A stretch of DNA of 39,175 nt from Gammaproteobacteria bacterium (GTDB lineage Bacteria > Pseudomonadota > Gammaproteobacteria > GRL18): NCBI GenBank assembly GCA_016744375.1, contig JADGEM010000046.1, positions 1 through 39,175 on the forward strand, read 5' to 3'. Each line of letters starts with the position of its first letter. The stretch's first letter is position 1. Shown here in pieces: positions 7,400 to 15,838 of this stretch. Made by a program: the position numbers and the translations under genes. The notes below the pieces were generated by a model, which saw only the letters and a list, made by a program, of their open reading frames with translations, searched no databases and was not told the DNA's origin.

Positions 7400-7732
7400 T
7401 TAAATTCGATTCTTTTTCTCTGCTATGACACCTAAAGCAATAAACACCCCCAAAACCAGCGGCCCAAGATAGATCATCCCCATAGAGGCCAGTAATTTTG
7501 CCAGCATTGGAGTGACATAAATCAGTAAAGCACCATAACCAAAAGTGCATAATAATATAAACAGGATGGTGCGAAAAATAAAATGCAATCCACTAATCTG
7601 ACGCTTAAACAGGCGGTTTACCGTTTCACCATAAATCACCAGTATCGTTGCCATAATCGCCATAGCAATCTCGCCTATCCAGGGATATAACCACTGTGAC
7701 AGCTGAATAATGGTCAATTTAATTTCATACAT
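7400..7732 (-). CDS. DUF3392 inner-membrane protein
   Basis: A 110-residue membrane protein with three hydrophobic helices: IAMAIMATILVIYG, then FIFRTILFILLCTFGYGALLI, then MIYLGPLVLGVFIALGVIAE. The tail is basic (EKKNRI). The pattern LSQWLYPWIGEIAMA and VNRLFKRQISGLHFIFR fits DUF3392, which is found in gammaproteobacteria and has no known function. It lies between convergent yrfG and upstream rsmE on the same strand (41 bp gap), so it may be transcribed with rsmE. Confidence 0.8.
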   Translation of the reverse strand: MYEIKLTIIQLSQWLYPWIGEIAMAIMATILVIYGETVNRLFKRQISGLHFIFRTILFILLCTFGYGALLIYVTPMLAKLLASMGMIYLGPLVLGVFIALGVIAEKKNRI

Positions 7733-7773
7733 TGGTCATGTGTTCTCTTAATTTGTTTGTAAAAATGTCACGA

Positions 7774-8490
7774 TTATACTAATCGGCCTAATAATACTGG
7801 AATTGCATTCTCTACTCTGAGAATCCGTTCTCCTAAATGACAACTGACAAAGCCAGCCTGTATAAATTTATCAACTTCATAATCTATAAACCCACCTTCA
7901 GGACCAACAGCCAGGCAAGTGTGTTGTTTGTTCATTGTCTTTTCCTCAAAGCAAAAACGTCCTTGTCCGGGATGGGCAATAATAGCCCGACTTTCAGCAA
8001 TTAAATCAGGAATGATATCTTCAACAAAAGGTTTAAAACGCTGATAATAGTTAACTTCAGGAAGAACTGTGTCTTTAGCCTGCTCAAGCCCAAAAATCAA
8101 ATGCTGCTGCAGTTTTTCCTGTTCCAGCCAGGGACTCTGCCAATAACTTTTTTCTACTTTAGCTGAATGAATTAAACTCAGTTGTTTCACTCCCATCGCG
8201 CTGACCGTCTGCAAAATACGTTTCAACATTTTGGGCCGAGGTAATGCCAGAATCAAGTGTACATCTAATGGTGCAACCGGCTCTTCACCCAGTTGAATCT
8301 CAAGTTCTACCTGATATTTATCAATAGAAATAACACGTCCCTGCCCCAGCTGCTGATTCAACACACCCACTTCAAGTCTATCATTCATCGATACTTTTTT
8401 TATGGTTCTCAGGTGTTCCAGACGACGACCAGTGAGCCTCACTCGGTTAGCAGTAATAAAATCCTGTTGAAATAATAGTAATAAATTCAT
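7774..8490 (-). CDS. rsmE: 16S rRNA m3U1498 methyltransferase RsmE
   Basis: A 238-residue SPOUT-class methyltransferase that methylates N3 of U1498 in 16S rRNA. It has an N-terminal PUA-like domain (residues 1-70: RVRLTGRRLEHLRTIKKV, GQGRVISI). The SPOUT domain carries the SAM-binding knot motifs LAVGPEGGFIDYE and LGERILRVENA. The length matches the family. It ends with VLLGRLV. It is on the same strand as the cysteine-cluster gene upstream (18 bp gap), suggesting co-transcription. Confidence 0.92.
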   Translation of the reverse strand: MNLLLLFQQDFITANRVRLTGRRLEHLRTIKKVSMNDRLEVGVLNQQLGQGRVISIDKYQVELEIQLGEEPVAPLDVHLILALPRPKMLKRILQTVSAMGVKQLSLIHSAKVEKSYWQSPWLEQEKLQQHLIFGLEQAKDTVLPEVNYYQRFKPFVEDIIPDLIAESRAIIAHPGQGRFCFEEKTMNKQHTCLAVGPEGGFIDYEVDKFIQAGFVSCHLGERILRVENAIPVLLGRLV

Positions 8491-8508
8491 TGTTGGATAA
8501 AACGAAAC

Positions 8509-8916
8509 TTAACTCGACTTTTCCATTTTTTTCAGCTTTTTATCCCACTTTTTAAAACGTTTTCGACAGTGGGCCAGTAACTCATCATGGGTTTTAAAAT
8601 AGAGATCAAAGCCTTCTTCTGCAGGCGAGTCAAACTCACAGTAATCATTAGAGTATTCACGACAAATATCGGGGCGTTCATGATAGATACCGCAGTCACC
8701 ATTTTTTTTGAGTTGCTCACAGGGCGTAATAAACATGAGGAACCAACCATCTTCATCTTTATAAAACTCAACATTGGCATGAGATATCTGCCAGAGCATC
8801 AACTGGAAATCATCTTTCTTTTTAGGGGTATCAATTTGCTGTGTTATGTACTGGCAGCATTTTGTGCCGGGGCAATGACCGCATTTATTTTCAGGCGTAA
8901 TGGTAATCGGGTTCAT
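8509..8916 (-). CDS. YkgJ family cysteine-cluster protein
   Basis: The 135-residue protein carries the YkgJ-type cysteine arrangement: CGHCPGTKCCQYIT near the N-terminus, then TPCEQLKKNGDCGIYHERPDICREY with a final Cys in NDYCEFD. This suggests a metal (zinc or iron) site or a cluster. The C-terminal end is very basic (CRKRFKKWDKKLKKMEK). The family's function is not established. It is probably the first gene of a short unit with rsmE. Confidence 0.85.
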   Translation of the reverse strand: MNPITITPENKCGHCPGTKCCQYITQQIDTPKKKDDFQLMLWQISHANVEFYKDEDGWFLMFITPCEQLKKNGDCGIYHERPDICREYSNDYCEFDSPAEEGFDLYFKTHDELLAHCRKRFKKWDKKLKKMEKSS

Positions 8917-9043
8917 ATTAAAACTTTAGCTTCTTATGTTACACTGTGGAGTTAAACTACTATAAAAAGGATTTTTATGTAAGAATATTCACATAAGTGG
9001 GTAATCCTATTAAACTTCCAGTCAACTTACAATAAAATACTTT

Positions 9044-11218
9044 ATGAAACGACATTCATTTTCAACCGTCAGACAATCAAAAGACTTTTATTCTGCGATG
9101 GTCCGCTTTAGCCTGGGGTTGTTCATTGCTCTTTACTTCTGGATAGGCATGTCCAGTGGTGAATTTATTATTACCCGCGAGCAATATGATTCCTTTGCCT
9201 CTTTTTATTTTATCTTTACAATCATTCTTGGCATTGATATTTTCCGCCAGCCTGACTGCAATGTGCGTCGCTATATTACTTTGTTTTTTGACTTTACCTG
9301 CACCAGTTATGCCATCACACTCACGAGTGTTGGTGGTAGTGAATTTATTCTGATTTATATCTGGCTTTATATTGCCTATGGTACACGTTATGGCTCCAGC
9401 TATTTACTGGCTGGCGTCATTATTGTTCTTGTTGAATACAATTATATTTTGCTCCTTAATAATACCTGGTCAACAAATCCTCTGGGAACATCCGCACAAT
9501 TTTTCGTTCTCACTACCATGCCACTTTATCTGCATTCCATGCTGAAACAATTACGTGAAGCCAAAAAAGCTGCAGAACAGGCAACTCGCGCTAAAAGCAG
9601 TTTTCTTGCCACTATGAGTCATGAGATACGCACCCCTATGAGCGGTATTATTGGTACTGCTCACTTGTTAAAAAGAACTCAGCAAAACAAAGAACAACAA
9701 GAATACACGGATGCACTCCTGGATGCCTCAAAATCGCTGCATGCACTCATTGATGATATTCTTGATTTTTCAAAAATTGAAGCCAATAAGCTGCAATTAC
9801 AGCACTCAACCTTTGACTTGCACCATACGATAAATGAAGTCATTGCAGTCCTCTCACCCAATGCTGAATATCACTCTTTAGACTTCATTTCCTATATTGA
9901 CCCCAAGTTACCCACCTATATTATTGGTGACAGCCAGCGTATCAGACAAATTTTATTTAACTTACTCGGCAATGCCATAAAATTTACGGAAGAAGGACAA
10001 GTCACTTTAAGAGTGACTGCAATACCTTCAGTGAGTCAAGAGCCTTTTGCTGATGAAGAGTCCTCAACTAGTAAAGAGTCTTCAACTAGTAAAGAGTCCT
10101 CAACGAGTAAAAATCTTTCAGCAGATGAGAATATTACCCTGTGCTTTGATATTACTGATACTGGAATCGGCATCAACAAAGAACAACAGACAAAGATTTT
10201 TGATAGTTTTACTCAAGCTGAAAATCTACAGACACATAAATTTGGCGGAACCGGTCTGGGAACCACAATTTCCAAACAACTCGTTGAATTCATGGGGGGG
10301 GAAATAGGTGTTGACAGTATCTTAGGTAAAGGCAGCCATTTCTGGTTTAAACTGACATTACCCGTTGAGAAATATGGCAATATTGAGCAACGTTATAAAA
10401 ATCTTTTTGCTGAAAAACGAGTTGCCATTTCAACCAGTCAAAATGCACTATATGATACTCTGGAAAGCTATTGCCGATATTTTGGTTTTATCGTGGACCG
10501 CTTTTATACTGAGTCAGAATTGCTTAATGGCCTACAGCAGGCAGCGAAACACAATGCACCTTTTGATCTGATTTTTTTATCTTCTGAACGAAGTCTGACA
10601 ACGCCATTAAATCTTGCCACTAAAATCAACAGCCTGGATCCAGGCCAATATGCCAGACCTAAAAAAGTATTATTATCTTATCTGAGCAAACGTCAGGAAT
10701 TACAGCAAAATAGCGGCACTCTATTTGATGCCTATTTTACAAAGCCGGTTAATTTTGAGCGACTGGGTGACGATTTATTAGAACTACTCAGCCCTGATAG
10801 TGTCCAAATCAAAAAAACAAATTGCTGTGAGCTGAATAATACCTCTTTAAGAATATTAATTGCCGAAGATGAAGATATTAATGCGATGGTTCTCAGCAGT
10901 TTTCTTCAGGAAGCTGGTCATCAGACAAAGCGTGTTCTTAATGGTGCTCAGGCAGTTGAGGAACTCACGCAAAATACCTATGATATTGCATTTATGGATA
11001 TGCGCATGCCGGAAATGAATGGTCTGGATGCCGCTATAGCCTGGAGAAAACGTGAGGCAGAAGGACAGCATATTCCAATTATTGCACTGACCGCTAATGC
11101 CACAATAGATGATCGGAAAGCTTGTCTAAAAGCAGGTATGGATGATTTTATCACCAAACCCATTGGCCCGGAACAGCTATCCAGTGCAATAAAAAGATTT
11201 TATTCTCCCAAGACTTAA
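9044..11218 (+). CDS. RpfC-like hybrid histidine kinase
   Basis: The 724-residue protein begins with an RpfC-like membrane domain of about five helices (residues 20-165). A HisKA domain follows with phospho-acceptor His193 (SHEIRTP), then an HATPase with N box QILFNLLGNAIKF, G1 DTGIGI and G2 GGTGLGTT. Next is a receiver-like region (about 465-590) in which FDLIFLSSER replaces the normal Asp motif, so it is probably inactive. The last domain is a true receiver with Asp652 (FMDMRMPEMNG). No HPt domain is present, so phosphotransfer needs a separate HPt or the partner encoded next. Three copies of an ESSTSK repeat (residues 339-356) are inserted between two ATPase strands. A two-receiver gene follows 84 bp downstream. 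The ligand is unknown; a fatty-acid (DSF) signal as for RpfC is only an analogy. Confidence 0.85.
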   Translation: MKRHSFSTVRQSKDFYSAMVRFSLGLFIALYFWIGMSSGEFIITREQYDSFASFYFIFTIILGIDIFRQPDCNVRRYITLFFDFTCTSYAITLTSVGGSEFILIYIWLYIAYGTRYGSSYLLAGVIIVLVEYNYILLLNNTWSTNPLGTSAQFFVLTTMPLYLHSMLKQLREAKKAAEQATRAKSSFLATMSHEIRTPMSGIIGTAHLLKRTQQNKEQQEYTDALLDASKSLHALIDDILDFSKIEANKLQLQHSTFDLHHTINEVIAVLSPNAEYHSLDFISYIDPKLPTYIIGDSQRIRQILFNLLGNAIKFTEEGQVTLRVTAIPSVSQEPFADEESSTSKESSTSKESSTSKNLSADENITLCFDITDTGIGINKEQQTKIFDSFTQAENLQTHKFGGTGLGTTISKQLVEFMGGEIGVDSILGKGSHFWFKLTLPVEKYGNIEQRYKNLFAEKRVAISTSQNALYDTLESYCRYFGFIVDRFYTESELLNGLQQAAKHNAPFDLIFLSSERSLTTPLNLATKINSLDPGQYARPKKVLLSYLSKRQELQQNSGTLFDAYFTKPVNFERLGDDLLELLSPDSVQIKKTNCCELNNTSLRILIAEDEDINAMVLSSFLQEAGHQTKRVLNGAQAVEELTQNTYDIAFMDMRMPEMNGLDAAIAWRKREAEGQHIPIIALTANATIDDRKACLKAGMDDFITKPIGPEQLSSAIKRFYSPKT
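10058..10111 (+). repeat. three 18-bp ESSTSK-coding repeats inside the kinase gene
   Basis: Three in-frame 18-bp units, GAGTCCTCAACTAGTAAA and close variants, lie at 10058-10075, 10076-10093 and 10094-10111. They encode ESSTSK three times. The repeat sits in a loop of the HATPase domain between LRVTAI and ITLCFDITDTG. The units differ only by single bases. Confidence 0.95.
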
Positions 11219-11302
11219 CAACAGTGCAGCCCAGCCATTTCTGGATCTTTTTCCCTTATAGCCTACACTTAAATTTAATCTTGTATTTAAACAGACAGGC
11301 CT

Positions 11303-12115
11303 ATGGAAGAGAATACTGTAACAATATCCGATTTAAACATTCTAATTGTTGAACCTTCAACGGTACAGGCTAAAATCATTCAAAGGCTTTTTCAAGATGC
11401 CCTGGTCAATAGTGTCCAACTTGCTCATAATGGTCATCAGGCACTGGAATTAATGTCTGAATCTGCCAGCCCTCCCGATCTGATCGTCAGTGCACTCTAT
11501 CTTCCCGATATGACGGGTACTGAATTAGTTCAAACCATGCGCAATGATACTGAGCTTGAAAAAGTCCCGTTTATGCTGATCTCCAGTGAAACTTCATTTA
11601 AGGAACTTGATCCAATTCGTCAGGCTGGTGTCGTTGCTATTTTACCTAAGCCATTTATTTTTAATGATTTAAAAAGAGCTTTGTTTAATACTCTGGATTT
11701 CATCAACCCCAGTGCCAGTGAAGTTGAAAACCTGGATTTTAATGATTTTCATGTGCTGGTGGTTGATGATAGCTTAATGGCCAGAAAGCACATTAAACGT
11801 GTACTGGAAAAAATGGGCATTACTTCATTTGATGAAGCCATCAATGGTAAAGAGGCTATTCCTAAAATAGAAAATACTTTTTTTGACTTGATTGTTACCG
11901 ATTATAATATGCCTGAAATGGATGGCGGTGAACTGACTCGTTATGTCAGAGAAAAAAGCTCACAAAGCTCAATTCCTATACTCATGGTCACCAGTGAAAA
12001 TGATAATAATCGTCTTGCTGCCGTACAACAGTCTGGAGTATCCGGGATTTGCGATAAGCCATTTGAACCGGATACAGTAAAAGCTTATTTAAAAAATATT
12101 ATGGCTGAAATCTAG
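11303..12115 (+). CDS. double-receiver response regulator with a degenerate first receiver
   Basis: A 270-residue protein of two CheY-like receivers with no output domain. The first (residues 8-135) keeps the fold and the late Lys (ILPKPF), but the phospho-acceptor position reads LIVSALYLPDMTG: Ala64 stands where Asp is expected. The second (about 148-270) is intact, with acidic pocket VVDDS, phospho-acceptor Asp200 (TDYNMPEMDG), TSE and CDKPF. It follows the hybrid kinase in the same direction and may receive phosphate from it, passing the signal by protein contact. Tandem receivers of this kind are often linked to chemotaxis or motility, but the target cannot be seen. Confidence 0.85.
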   Translation: MEENTVTISDLNILIVEPSTVQAKIIQRLFQDALVNSVQLAHNGHQALELMSESASPPDLIVSALYLPDMTGTELVQTMRNDTELEKVPFMLISSETSFKELDPIRQAGVVAILPKPFIFNDLKRALFNTLDFINPSASEVENLDFNDFHVLVVDDSLMARKHIKRVLEKMGITSFDEAINGKEAIPKIENTFFDLIVTDYNMPEMDGGELTRYVREKSSQSSIPILMVTSENDNNRLAAVQQSGVSGICDKPFEPDTVKAYLKNIMAEI

Positions 12116-12150
12116 GATCATGACCAGGAAACCTGAGGCATAACACTCTA

Positions 12151-13314
12151 ATGACTCCTGAACAAACCTATCAAAATGCTTTAAAAAGCCAGAACTTCCT
12201 CCCTGATCCAGTCCAGGAAGAAGCCGTTCAGTACACTCAACAACTCTATCGTTGTCTCTGTGAACAATTTTCAAACACACAAAGCTTAAAAAAATTCTCT
12301 AGCAGATTTGATCTCTGGTCAAGTTCCTTAAAGTTACTATCCAGGTTTTTACCTCAATTGCTAAGCCAGAGACAGCCAGAAATAAAGGGGCTTTATTTCT
12401 GGGGTGGGGTTGGCCGGGGGAAAACCTGGCTTATTGATAGTTTTTTTAACACACTGCCCTTTTCAAATAAAAGACGGATTCACTTTCACCCTTTTATGCA
12501 GGGTATCCATGAGCAACTCAAATATCTACCCAAAACACCCGACCCCCTGCCGATCATTGCCAGACAAATGGCTCAGGAATTCCAGCTTCTGTGTATTGAT
12601 GAATTTCACGTTCAGGATATCACCGATGCCATGTTATTGTCCGGATTGCTTAAAGCGTTATTTTCACAGGGCGTCGTCTTAGTAACCACCTCCAATATTC
12701 CACCGGATGAGTTGTATAAGAATGGCCTGCAAAGAGACAGTTTTTTACCCGCAATACAATTAATTAAACAACACACCCGAACCTTTGAGCTTAATAATAA
12801 AACGGACTATCGCACTTTAGTGCTGGAAAAAGAGGGCAGTTATCACTCCCCTCTAAACCAATATAACAATAATATGATGATGCAGCACTATATAAAAATC
12901 AGCAGTCATGCTCCTATTCAAGCGCACCTTATTGAAATTAATAAACGCCAGATTCAGGTATTGGGTGCCAATGATAGTTCAGCAAAACACCCTCAGTCTG
13001 TCATCTGGTTTGATTTTGATGAATTGTGCAATACGGCCCGTTCCAGTGCGGATTATTTGCGTATTGCCAGACAATACAGGCACATTTTAATATCAAACCT
13101 GTATAGGATGGGAGAAGAAAAAGATGATATTGCCAAACGATTTGTGCATCTGATTGATACTTTATATGATAATCACTGCTCAATAGTCATTTGTGCGGAA
13201 ACAGAGCCAGATGAGCTCTATTATGGAAGACAACTTAAAGTTTCTTTTCCGAGAACAGCAAGTCGCTTAAAAGAAATGCGCAGTAAACTGTATCGATTTA
13301 AACAGTTTATTTAA
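12151..13314 (+). CDS. zapE: cell division ATPase ZapE (AFG1-like)
   Basis: A 387-residue AFG1/ZapE-type P-loop ATPase. Walker A is GGVGRGKT (residues 85-92), followed by FHPFMQGIHEQL; Walker B is LLCIDEFHVQDITDAM. Further family motifs are LVTTSNIPPDELYKNGLQRDSFLPAI and the C-terminal FPRTASRLKEM. In E. coli ZapE acts at the Z-ring during division under low oxygen or heat, and the length agrees. The gene is preceded by a short gap after the receiver gene and converges on fnr (47 bp), where no clear terminator is seen. Confidence 0.92.
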   Translation: MTPEQTYQNALKSQNFLPDPVQEEAVQYTQQLYRCLCEQFSNTQSLKKFSSRFDLWSSSLKLLSRFLPQLLSQRQPEIKGLYFWGGVGRGKTWLIDSFFNTLPFSNKRRIHFHPFMQGIHEQLKYLPKTPDPLPIIARQMAQEFQLLCIDEFHVQDITDAMLLSGLLKALFSQGVVLVTTSNIPPDELYKNGLQRDSFLPAIQLIKQHTRTFELNNKTDYRTLVLEKEGSYHSPLNQYNNNMMMQHYIKISSHAPIQAHLIEINKRQIQVLGANDSSAKHPQSVIWFDFDELCNTARSSADYLRIARQYRHILISNLYRMGEEKDDIAKRFVHLIDTLYDNHCSIVICAETEPDELYYGRQLKVSFPRTASRLKEMRSKLYRFKQFI

Positions 13315-13361
13315 TAAGCCTTTTTTAACAGCTTGTTCACAGAGCATACAAAATTTACAAA

Positions 13362-14162
13362 TCAGACAAAAGACTGGGATTGTGCATCAGAAGATTCTTC
13401 ACAACATTCATTCATACCCGCAATTTTTTGCATCATTTCCCGATTTTTAATGACAATATGCTTACGCTCAGCGTCAATCAGATCATCTTCCTGGAAGCGG
13501 GTAAACATACGACTAACTGTTTCAACCGCCAGCCCCAGATAGTTGGCAATATCATTACGAGACATACTCAGATAAAATTCGGTGGAAGAAAAACCTCGTT
13601 GTTTAAAACGCAGAGAAATACTCAAAAGAAAAGCAGAAAGACGAGCTTCAGCTGTTTTTTTGCCTAACAGCAGCATCAACTCCTGATCATCAAAGATTTC
13701 TTTGCTCATCAGACGCAATAATTGATGTTGAAGGGTAGGAAGTTCCTGTGTCAGCCCCTCAAGATGTTCAAAAGGCACCTCGCAGACACTGGTGGTTTCC
13801 AGAGCTTTAGCCGCACAGGGATGTTTGCCTTTACCAATAGCATCAAGACCTAGTAATTCCCCGGGTAAGTGAAACCCCGTCACTTGCTCCTGACCATCAA
13901 CCGTAGGGGAGTAAGTTTTAAGAGAACCTGAACGAACAACATAAATAGAATTAAAAGCACCACCAACCTGAAAAAGATGTTCATTACGTTTTAATGGCCG
14001 TTTACGCTCAATAATACTGTCGAGTTTTTCTAAATCAGTGCCTACAATTGAACGAGGCAAACAGAGTTGATGCAAGCTGCATTCCTGGCAGGCAACTTTG
14101 GCAGAATGGAAATCAACTACTTTCTTTTGCCGTGGCTTATTAAGCTGTGTCTTTTGCTGCAT
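13362..14162 (-). CDS. fnr: FNR/Anr-type oxygen-sensing transcription regulator
   Basis: A 266-residue Crp-family regulator that carries all four ligands for an oxygen-labile [4Fe-4S] cluster. Cys25, Cys28 and Cys34 form the N-terminal C-x2-C-x5-C motif (CQECSLHQLC), and Cys127 lies in SVCEVPF. A cyclic-nucleotide-type beta roll is followed by the dimer helix and a helix-turn-helix (NDIANYLGLAVETVSRMFTRF). Its E-xx-SR recognition residues predict binding to TTGAT-N4-ATCAA. In low oxygen, FNR-type dimers activate anaerobic genes. A matching site lies 78 bp upstream of this gene, so autoregulation is likely. The gene is divergent from the histidine operon. Confidence 0.95.
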   Translation of the reverse strand: MQQKTQLNKPRQKKVVDFHSAKVACQECSLHQLCLPRSIVGTDLEKLDSIIERKRPLKRNEHLFQVGGAFNSIYVVRSGSLKTYSPTVDGQEQVTGFHLPGELLGLDAIGKGKHPCAAKALETTSVCEVPFEHLEGLTQELPTLQHQLLRLMSKEIFDDQELMLLLGKKTAEARLSAFLLSISLRFKQRGFSSTEFYLSMSRNDIANYLGLAVETVSRMFTRFQEDDLIDAERKHIVIKNREMMQKIAGMNECCEESSDAQSQSFV

Positions 14163-14239
14163 CGTATTATTTCTGCCTCGTCTTTAGTCGCTTCAAGTAC
14201 CAGCCTGTGTATTACAAATACGCAGGTACGGCTAAACAG

Positions 14240-14253
14240 TTGATAAATGTCAA
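14240..14253. promoter_or_regulatory. FNR box upstream of fnr
   Basis: TTGAT-AAAT-GTCAA matches the FNR palindrome at 9 of 10 positions. On the fnr strand a TGTAAT -10 follows about 31-36 bp after the box centre. This puts the box near -41.5, the class II activating position. The fnr start codon is 78 bp away. Confidence 0.65.
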
Positions 14254-14297
14254 TTCTATACTAATTTCGCTTAAAAAAACAGCAGCAATCTTAGATA

Positions 14298-14325
14298 TTG
14301 CTAATATTTATGAGACTTCTATAAT
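14298..14325 (+). promoter_or_regulatory. probable promoter of the histidine operon
   Basis: A perfect TATAAT (14320-14325) is preceded by TTGCTA (14298-14303) at 16-bp spacing. Transcription would start near 14332, leaving about 105 bases of leader before hisB. No run of His codons is seen in the leader. Confidence 0.5.
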
Positions 14326-14436
14326 ACTGAGTAGGATAGAGTATATGGTAAGTTTTAACCCTGTCTGAGCACATCATAGCACTGTGTATAAAATCATATA
14401 ATTTCTTATATTTAAGTCAATGGAGCCCGTGAACTC

Positions 14437-15042
14437 ATGTCGGAAAACAGAACAGAAAGGCAAGCCTCTGTAAAACGTGATACCAATGAAACACGCGTAG
14501 AAGTCAATATTAACCTTGATGGTTCAGGGAAAGGCCAGTTTGATACAGGCGTACCCTTTTTAGAACATATGATGGATCAAATTGCACGGCACGGCATGAT
14601 TGACATTTCAATCAAGGCAAAGGGTGATATTGATATTGATGCCCACCATACAGCTGAAGATATCGGCATTACGCTAGGCATGGCAATGAAGCAAGCCTTA
14701 GGAGACAAAAAAGGCATTACTCGTTATGGCCATGCCTATGTTCCTCTGGATGAGGCCCTTTCACGCGTCGTTATTGATTTTTCCGGTCGGCCGGGGCTGG
14801 AAGATCGGGTGGATTACAAACGTGAAACCGTAGGCAACTTTGACACTGAACTGTTCCACGAATTTTTTCAAGGGTTTGTCAATCATGCTCTGGTGACTCT
14901 GCACATTGATAATATTCGCGGCCAGAACAGCCACCATATTGCCGAAACCGTCTTCAAAGCATTTGGCCGGGCAGTGCGCATGGCGATTAGTGAAGATCCT
15001 CGAATGCAGGGTACTATCCCTTCGACTAAGGGTAGTTTATAA
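14437..15042 (+). CDS. hisB: imidazoleglycerol-phosphate dehydratase HisB
   Basis: A 201-residue single-function dehydratase, the sixth step of histidine synthesis, converting imidazoleglycerol phosphate to imidazole acetol phosphate. The manganese-binding repeats are visible as [34 protein letters not shown] and [16 protein letters not shown]. There is no fused phosphatase domain as in enteric HisB. It heads a run of his genes on the plus strand. A GGAG ribosome-binding site precedes ATG 14437. A 14-bp hairpin separates it from hisH. Confidence 0.96.
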   Translation: MSENRTERQASVKRDTNETRVEVNINLDGSGKGQFDTGVPFLEHMMDQIARHGMIDISIKAKGDIDIDAHHTAEDIGITLGMAMKQALGDKKGITRYGHAYVPLDEALSRVVIDFSGRPGLEDRVDYKRETVGNFDTELFHEFFQGFVNHALVTLHIDNIRGQNSHHIAETVFKAFGRAVRMAISEDPRMQGTIPSTKGSL

Positions 15043-15059
15043 TAGCGCCTCATTAAACT

Positions 15060-15092
15060 TGGATAAATCAGTTGAACTAACTGATTTATCCA
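15060..15092 (+). other. 14-bp perfect hairpin between hisB and hisH
   Basis: The arms TGGATAAATCAGTT (15060-15073) and AACTGATTTATCCA (15079-15092) enclose a 5-base loop in the 92-bp hisB-hisH gap. No T-run follows, so it is not a standard terminator. It may be an RNA processing or stability element within the operon. Confidence 0.6.
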
Positions 15093-15134
15093 GGCTAAAC
15101 GATCCAGAACTTCTAAATCGATGATCTCAAAGCT

Positions 15135-15800
15135 ATGACTACATCTATTACAGTGGCTGTTATTGACTACGGCATGGGAAATCTACACTCCGTTGCCAAA
15201 GCACTGGAGCATGCCTCCCCTAAAGCCAAAGTACAGGTCACATCCAATAAACAACTTATTGCGAATGCCGATCGGGTTCTCTTACCCGGTGTCGGTGCTA
15301 TGCGAGACTGCATGGGTGAAATGCAACGCCTTGATCTGATTGACACCATTAAACAGGCGGCAAAGAATAAACCCTTTTTAGGTATCTGCATTGGCATGCA
15401 AGCACTCATGACACACAGTACTGAAAATAGCGGTGTTAACTGCCTGGATATTATTCCAGGAGAAGTTGAACGGTTTTCCGATGATTTGCACGATCCGCTT
15501 GCAGCTCAATCAGCTGATGTTCGCTTGAAGATCCCCCATATGGGTTGGAACCAGGTCAACCAGCAAATAAAACACCCTCTGTGGAAAAATATTCCCCAAA
15601 ATCAGAGATTTTATTTTGTCCATAGCTATTTTGCCGTACCGCGGACATCCGAGCCCATTGCCGGTTCAGCACACTATGGGCACCCCGTATGTGTCGCTCT
15701 GGCTCAGGACAATATTTTTGCAACACAATTTCATCCCGAAAAAAGTGCCGATGCCGGCTTACAATTATTTTCCAACTTTATTGATTGGGATGGTAACTAA
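15135..15800 (+). CDS. hisH: imidazole glycerol phosphate synthase, glutaminase subunit HisH
   Basis: A 221-residue class I glutamine amidotransferase subunit that supplies ammonia to HisF. The catalytic nucleophile Cys85 lies in FLGICIGMQAL, and His200/Glu202 in QFHPEKS. The N-terminus VAVIDYGMGNLHSVAKAL is diagnostic. It lies between hisB and hisA with short spacers. Confidence 0.96.
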   Translation: MTTSITVAVIDYGMGNLHSVAKALEHASPKAKVQVTSNKQLIANADRVLLPGVGAMRDCMGEMQRLDLIDTIKQAAKNKPFLGICIGMQALMTHSTENSGVNCLDIIPGEVERFSDDLHDPLAAQSADVRLKIPHMGWNQVNQQIKHPLWKNIPQNQRFYFVHSYFAVPRTSEPIAGSAHYGHPVCVALAQDNIFATQFHPEKSADAGLQLFSNFIDWDGN

Positions 15801-15838
15801 TCGTTCTTATAACAAGCAAACCATAGAGTGAGTAACCA

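Noticed and set aside
14332..14436. Histidine attenuator with leader peptide before hisB
   Set aside because: No short ORF with a run of His codons and no terminator/antiterminator pair could be found in the leader.
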